From Methanomicrobiales archaeon (GTDB lineage: Archaea > Halobacteriota > Methanomicrobia > Methanomicrobiales > Methanospirillaceae), in NCBI GenBank assembly GCA_012798365.1, contig JAAZNH010000074.1, positions 1-20,144 of the forward strand: 20,144 nucleotides of DNA. The letters are read 5' to 3'. Below are positions 15,515-20,144 of this stretch, piece after piece. A program made the translations under genes and the position numbers. The notes below the pieces were generated by a model. It was not told the origin of the DNA, searched no databases, and saw nothing but the letters and a program-made list of their open reading frames with translations. Positions within the stretch are counted from its first letter, which is position 1, and each line of letters starts with the position of its first letter.

Positions 15515-16335
15515 CGTGGGAGAAGAAGCGGGTCCTGGTCACGGTGAAGACCTATCCGGAGAAGAGCAGGAAACATAAGACCGTTGTCTGTACTGCCGGT
15601 ATTACAGAGGAGGGTGAATGGATTCGCCTCTATCCGATCAAGGTAGATACGTACACTGGTCGCAGCAAGATTCGGAAATATGATTGGATCGAGGTTGAAT
15701 GCAAGAAAGCAACCGATGAGCGACTCAAACGAAAAGAAAGTTACAAAGTACGCGAGGGATCAATTCGCCTCCTGGGGCAGACCTTAGCTTCTGGAAACGG
15801 GAAAACACCGTGGGTGGAGAGAAATAAAATCCTGCTCCCTCATGTTGCGCCATCCCTTGAATATCTGAAAGAAAAATTCAGCGAGGACCGGACATCATTA
15901 GGTCTGATTAAACCTAAAACAATTCTTGAGTTCTACAAAAAGCGACCCCTAACTCCCCCGGCGCAATCACAACAATATCAAAAAACCCTTTTTGATGATC
16001 AACTATTCTCCGTTCTGGATGCGATTCCAAAAATTTTTTCTTATAAATTCAAATGCGAGGGCTGCAACGGCAATTATCATAACATTTTATGCGAAGACTG
16101 GGAGCTGTATGCATTGTACCAGAACGAGGGGCAACGGTATCGCGATGATATGGACGCCCTTTGGCAGAAAATTCATGAAAAATTCTATCAGTTCATGATT
16201 GAGCGGGATCTTTACTTCTATATGGGGACACATTCCCTCCATCCCACGTGGTTGATTATTGGTCTTTATTATCCTCCAAAAAACATAATCATACCAACAA
16301 CGCCGAATGAATCACTTGCCCGTTGGATAAACTAA
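15511..16335 (+). CDS. Unknown protein with CxxC-H-C cluster, coupled to DUF488 gene
   Basis: A 274-residue protein I cannot assign to a named family. It probably starts at GTG 15511, whose GTGA overlaps the stop of the DUF488 gene; an upstream in-frame ATG at 15451 would read through conserved DUF488 codons and is unlikely. The N-terminus is beta-rich (RVLVTVKTYP, then VVCTAGI and WIRLYPI). A putative metal site follows at C182-x2-C185-x4-H190-x3-C194-x-D196. The C-terminus has YMGTHS and WLIIGLYYPP. There is no signal peptide or membrane segment. Most of the gene after its first 150 bases is AT-rich, like the hsdS recognition domains downstream and unlike hsdR or hsdM. It may act together with the DUF488 protein; function unknown. 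Confidence 0.72.
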   Translation: MTWEKKRVLVTVKTYPEKSRKHKTVVCTAGITEEGEWIRLYPIKVDTYTGRSKIRKYDWIEVECKKATDERLKRKESYKVREGSIRLLGQTLASGNGKTPWVERNKILLPHVAPSLEYLKEKFSEDRTSLGLIKPKTILEFYKKRPLTPPAQSQQYQKTLFDDQLFSVLDAIPKIFSYKFKCEGCNGNYHNILCEDWELYALYQNEGQRYRDDMDALWQKIHEKFYQFMIERDLYFYMGTHSLHPTWLIIGLYYPPKNIIIPTTPNESLARWIN

Positions 16336-16350
16336 TCAGGATCTCCCATA

Positions 16351-17841
16351 ATGATAGATGGCAATAATTTACCATTAATACCTCAATCATGGCAATGGAC
16401 AAAATTTTCAAATATCTTTGATATAGGGCAAGGGGGCACACCAAAGACTTCTGAAAAAGATTATTGGAGCGGAACAATCCCATGGCTTCGATCAGGAGAA
16501 ATTCGCTTTAACCGGATTAAAGAGTCAAAAGAGTCGATTAGTGAATTAGGTTTACAAAATAGTCCTGCACGATTGCTCCCAAAAGGGACTGTGATGCTAG
16601 CGATGACCGGGCAAGGACTTACCAGAGGCAGAGCAGCAATTTTGGATATTGAAGCTTCTGGAAATCAATCCTGTGCTCATATGATACCTTCAAAAAACAC
16701 CGTTATTAGTGAATATTTGTTTTACTTTCTTTGGGCTGAATATTGGACTGTCAGACGATTCGACAAAGGATCAAATCAACCCGGTTTGAATACTGCAATA
16801 ATCAAAGAATTCACGTTACCACTCCCCCCACACCCTGAACAACACCGCATCATCGCCAAGATCGAGGAACTCTTCACCCAGCTCGACGCCGGCGTTGCCT
16901 CCCTGAAGAAGGCGCAGGCACAACTCAGACGCTACCGGCAGGCAGTCCTGAAAGCGGCATTCGAGGGCAGGCTCACGCAGGAGTGGCGGGAGGAGCACAA
17001 GGGGGAGATTGAGCCAGCAAACCTTCGAATATTTGGAATAGAACAAACATCCCTCAAAGAAAGGAAACAAACCAAATCTGTTCTGCTCGAACCAATTGAT
17101 GAAAAGGATAAGGAAAATTTACCTGAATCTTGGGAAATTTCAAGGATTGGAAAGGTTGTAAGGATTATTGATTATCGAGGTCGCACTCCACCATATTGCG
17201 AAACTGGGATTCCTCATTTAAGATCCCAGAACATTAAAAATGGAAAAATAGTGTGGCAAAACCTCGCTTTTGTTTCCGATGAGACTTATAATCAATATAT
17301 GACACGAGGTCTTCCTCTCAAGGGAGACATTTTAATGACAACTGAAGCTCCTTTGGGTGAAGTGGCTCTTGCACCCGAACAAAAATTTTCCATTGCTCAA
17401 AGAATTATCCTTTTAAGGCCATTTGAAAATTTTTTATCTCCTAAATTTCTTATGTACCAGATTAAATCTGATTTTTTCCAGAATCAACTTAATCGGAAAG
17501 GAACAGGAACAACAGTGACTGGGGTGTCGTCACGGAACTTTCAACCGATACTGGTTAAGATTCCATCATTAGTAGAACAAAATCAGATTGTTGATGAAAT
17601 CGAACGTTGTTTCTCAATTGTTGATGAAGCCGACAAAACCATCACCACCAGCCTCCGCCAATCCGAATCCCTCCGCCAGAGCATCCTGAAACGTGCCTTC
17701 GAGGGAAAACTCGTCCCGCAGGACCCTGCCGATGAGCCGGCATCTGTCCTGCTGGAACGGATAAAAGCCGAGAAAGCCCGCCAGCAGACAACAACAAAGA
17801 CACCTAAGACCCCTAAGAGGAAGACCAAGCATGCCCCCTGA
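16351..17841 (+). CDS. hsdS: Type I restriction enzyme specificity subunit
   Basis: A 496-residue DNA-recognition subunit with two target-recognition domains. TRD1 covers about residues 1-160, with GGTPKT and IPWLRSGEI. Conserved spacer 1 begins at PEQHRIIAKIEELF (162 on) and ends in AVLKAAFEGRL. TRD2 covers about 255-405. Spacer 2 starts at VEQNQIVDEIE (about 407) and ends in ILKRAFEGKLVPQ. The parallel spacers are the helices that set the gap between the two half-sites. A Lys/Thr/Pro-rich tail follows. Both TRDs are AT-rich and both spacers GC-rich, the mark of domain swapping. The gene starts 15 bases after its upstream neighbour and overlaps hsdM by 11 bases. The recognition sequence cannot be read from the protein. 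Confidence 0.95.
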   Translation: MIDGNNLPLIPQSWQWTKFSNIFDIGQGGTPKTSEKDYWSGTIPWLRSGEIRFNRIKESKESISELGLQNSPARLLPKGTVMLAMTGQGLTRGRAAILDIEASGNQSCAHMIPSKNTVISEYLFYFLWAEYWTVRRFDKGSNQPGLNTAIIKEFTLPLPPHPEQHRIIAKIEELFTQLDAGVASLKKAQAQLRRYRQAVLKAAFEGRLTQEWREEHKGEIEPANLRIFGIEQTSLKERKQTKSVLLEPIDEKDKENLPESWEISRIGKVVRIIDYRGRTPPYCETGIPHLRSQNIKNGKIVWQNLAFVSDETYNQYMTRGLPLKGDILMTTEAPLGEVALAPEQKFSIAQRIILLRPFENFLSPKFLMYQIKSDFFQNQLNRKGTGTTVTGVSSRNFQPILVKIPSLVEQNQIVDEIERCFSIVDEADKTITTSLRQSESLRQSILKRAFEGKLVPQDPADEPASVLLERIKAEKARQQTTTKTPKTPKRKTKHAP

Positions 17842-19291
17842 ATCCTCCGCTATCGTCCAGAAACTCTGGAACTACTGCAACGTGCTCCGCGATGACGGCG
17901 TGAGCTATGGCGACTACGTGGAACAGCTCACCTATCTTGTCTTCCTCAAGATGGCCGATGAACTGACCAAGCCGCCGTATAACAACAAATCCGCCATCCC
18001 TGCGGCATACAACTGGCAGAGCATCGCCGGAAAGGACGGGATCGAGCTCGAAGCCCATTACCGCAGCGTGCTGGAGAACCTCGGAAAGGAGAAGGGCATC
18101 ATCGGGGTTATCTTCCGCAAGTCCCAGAACAAGATCCAGGACCCGGCCAAGCTGAAGCGGCTCGTGATGCTGATCGATGGCGAGACCTGGCTCGGGCTGG
18201 ATATCGATGTGAAAGGCGAGATCTACGAGGGGCTCCTCCAGAAGAACGCAGAGGATGTGAAGAGCGGGGCCGGGCAGTACTTCACGCCCCGGCCGCTAAT
18301 CAAGGCTATTGTGGAGGTCATGAAGCCACAGGCGGGTAAGACAATCTTCGATCCGGCCTGCGGGACCGGTGGGTTCCTGCTCGTTGCCCATGATTACATC
18401 TCGGCCCATAACCCCAACCTCAACAAGGAGGAGAAGAAGTTCCTCAAGGAAAAGACCGTGCATGGCAAGGACATCGTGGACAGCGTTGCCCGGCTCTGCG
18501 CCATGAACCTGTACCTGCACGGGATCGCGGGGGACGAGAGCCCGATCGATGTCGGGGATGCGCTGGTCTCGGAGCCGTCCGATCATTATGACATGGTCCT
18601 GACCAACCCGCCATTCGGGAAGAAGAGCAGCGTCACAGTGACCAATGGGGACGGGGAGACGAACAAGGAGAAACTGACGTACTCACGCAATGACTTCTGG
18701 GCCTCATCCACCTCCAACAAGCAGCTGAACTTCGTCCAGCACGTCTGGTCGCTTCTTAAGATCCCGGGCAGCGCCGCAATCGTTGTTCCGGACAACGTGC
18801 TCTTCGAAGGCGGGGCCGGGGAAGTGATCCGCAGGAACCTCCTCCAGGCCTGCAATGTCCATACCCTCCTCCGGCTCCCGACCGGCGTCTTCTATGCGCA
18901 GGGCGTCAAGGCAAACGTGCTCTTCTTCGACAAGAAACCGGCTGCAAAAGAGCCGTGGACGCAGACACTCTGGATCTATGATCTCCGGACGAACATGCAC
19001 TTCACGCTCAAGACCAACCCGCTGAAGTACGAGGACCTTCAGGACTTCATCCAGTGTTACAACGCGGGGAACCTGCTGAAGCGCAAAGAGACCGAGCGGT
19101 TCCATTCATTCTCCTACGACAAGCTGATGGAGCGGGACAAGGTCAATCTCGATATCTTCTGGCTCCGGGATGAGAGCCTTGAGGACTCGGATAACCTGCC
19201 GGACCCGGATGTTATTGCTTTGGAGATCGCGGAGAACCTTCAGGATGCACTGGAGCAGTTCAGCGGGATTGTGGGGAGTTTGAAGGAGTAG
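17831..19291 (+). CDS. hsdM: Type I restriction enzyme methylase subunit
   Basis: A 486-residue adenine-N6 DNA methyltransferase. The N-terminal helical HsdM domain covers about residues 1-125. The catalytic domain includes GAGQYFTPRPL (about 145-155), the AdoMet-binding FDPACGTGGF (173-182) and the catalytic NPPF (259-262). A C-terminal helical part contacts HsdS. With HsdS it methylates the host's target sites, protecting them from HsdR. It overlaps the 3' end of hsdS by 11 bases, with GAGG within hsdS about ten bases upstream of the ATG, so translation is coupled. Key residues are intact. It is GC-rich, like hsdR and unlike the hsdS recognition domains. Confidence 0.96.
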   Translation: MPPESSAIVQKLWNYCNVLRDDGVSYGDYVEQLTYLVFLKMADELTKPPYNNKSAIPAAYNWQSIAGKDGIELEAHYRSVLENLGKEKGIIGVIFRKSQNKIQDPAKLKRLVMLIDGETWLGLDIDVKGEIYEGLLQKNAEDVKSGAGQYFTPRPLIKAIVEVMKPQAGKTIFDPACGTGGFLLVAHDYISAHNPNLNKEEKKFLKEKTVHGKDIVDSVARLCAMNLYLHGIAGDESPIDVGDALVSEPSDHYDMVLTNPPFGKKSSVTVTNGDGETNKEKLTYSRNDFWASSTSNKQLNFVQHVWSLLKIPGSAAIVVPDNVLFEGGAGEVIRRNLLQACNVHTLLRLPTGVFYAQGVKANVLFFDKKPAAKEPWTQTLWIYDLRTNMHFTLKTNPLKYEDLQDFIQCYNAGNLLKRKETERFHSFSYDKLMERDKVNLDIFWLRDESLEDSDNLPDPDVIALEIAENLQDALEQFSGIVGSLKE

Positions 19292-19337
19292 TTCGTAAAA
19301 GTGAACATTGGAAGTGAGACTGGACGCAGGTAGAGGG

Positions 19338-20144
19338 TTATTCAGCCCTGTCAATCCCGACCTGACTCTCAATCGGCATTACAACCGGCACGTCCATCCC
19401 ATTGTCATGGAATACATGTTCAATTGAACGAATCTCCTCATTCAATCCATCAATAATTGATTTGGTTTTTATAGCATCATTGATGAAAATCTCGATAGCG
19501 GGTTTATTGAATCCCAGATAACTTATGCTCATGTGACCTTCCCAGAATTCGATTGCTTTGGTATCGGGGATCCTCTTTTTATTCTCATCCTCTTTTGTCA
19601 GGTCACCACGGATCTCAGCAAAAACATGAGGGGGGCATTTGTATTTGGTAATCTCGCAGGCATCCATAAGACGGAAGATTGCTGCAAGCAACCGTGCACG
19701 CGCTGGCCCGACTTTTTCAGGAATCTCATCGATACCATACGGACAGTGGCTCTTTGAATGACTCTCAATGACGTAACGTAGGACCCTGAGAAGATTGCTG
19801 TCAATAGTATCAAGATAATTGCAGGTATCGTGATCGCGCAGAAGAATATCGATAGAATACATATTATGATCATCCCGGTCCCTGATGCAGCCAATATCAT
19901 GAAGCCAGGCAGCGGCATAAAGAACGAACCGTTCGTTTTCCGTTAGAGGGACCGTCCAGTTATCAGTGAAATTGTTGATCATCTGGATAATCCTGACAGA
20001 ATGATCAATCCCATGAGAGGGAAAATTTCGGATCTGCCTGGATACAAAACGGAGGAATCCCTCTGAATACATTGAGATATGATAAAGAGCCGCCTCCTGC
20101 AGATCGGTTATTCCTATGTAATTATAGTTCGGGAAAATAGATGG
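19338..20144 (-). CDS. HD-domain protein, probably 5'-truncated by window edge
   Basis: A metal-dependent phosphohydrolase-type HD protein. Counting from the first internal Met at 20072 (244 residues), candidate ligands are H20 or H24 (PSHGIDHS), the HD pair H58-D59 (WLHDIG), H104/H108 (ESHSKSH) and D136 (RLMDACE). The frame stays open upstream of that Met to the right edge, with plausible coding sequence (GITDLQEAALYHIS). An AGGAGG twenty bases before the Met has no usable start codon at proper distance. I therefore think the real start lies outside the window. The C-terminal 90 residues are unassigned. It converges on hsdM with a 46-base gap. Substrate unknown; nucleotide or cyclic-nucleotide hydrolysis is possible. 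Confidence 0.72.
   Translation of the reverse strand, partial: PSIFPNYNYIGITDLQEAALYHISMYSEGFLRFVSRQIRNFPSHGIDHSVRIIQMINNFTDNWTVPLTENERFVLYAAAWLHDIGCIRDRDDHNMYSIDILLRDHDTCNYLDTIDSNLLRVLRYVIESHSKSHCPYGIDEIPEKVGPARARLLAAIFRLMDACEITKYKCPPHVFAEIRGDLTKEDENKKRIPDTKAIEFWEGHMSISYLGFNKPAIEIFINDAIKTKSIIDGLNEEIRSIEHVFHDNGMDVPVVMPIESQVGIDRAE

Overview
This window looks like chromosomal DNA of a methanogenic euryarchaeon, most likely of the Methanomicrobiales (Methanoregula-like). The signs are a group II chaperonin (thermosome), a membrane-anchored archaeal LonB, an archaeal Nob1, a GfcR-type phosphoribosyltransferase-like regulator, a tRNA-Ser gene without an encoded CCA, archaeal TATA boxes and T-run terminators. 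The genus is inference; no methanogenesis gene is present to confirm it.

Left part (1-11257), core genome. After the N-terminal fragment of an unidentified minus-strand gene (1-123) comes a DUF47 (PhoU-like) protein followed by a PiT phosphate transporter (459-2147, plus). tRNA-Ser(CGA) follows at 2256-2340 (minus). Next is a minus-strand block, read right to left: PRPP synthetase (prs), the rRNA-processing nuclease Nob1, the PRPP-motif regulator GfcR, then a thermosome subunit with its own promoter. Divergent from prs is a plus-strand quality-control cluster of tightly spaced genes: lonB, tldD, tldE and a small BofA-like membrane protein (6436-11257).

Middle (11258-11841). This 584-base non-coding stretch holds three diverged tandem units of about 141 bp, rich in GATTGA/TCAATC words, and ends in the likely promoter of the restriction operon.

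Right part (11842-19291), accessory. It is a Type I restriction-modification locus in the order hsdR, a Panacea-like/DUF488 protein, an unrecognised Cys/His-rich protein, hsdS, hsdM. The two inserted genes are translationally coupled (GTGA overlap), and hsdS overlaps hsdM. Base composition is a mosaic: most of the unknown gene and both target-recognition domains of hsdS are AT-rich, while hsdR, hsdM and the hsdS spacer regions are GC-rich like the core genes. The DUF488/unknown pair is the best candidate here for an undescribed function, possibly an accessory module of the restriction system. A convergent HD-domain protein (19338 to the right edge, 5' end probably outside the window) closes the region.
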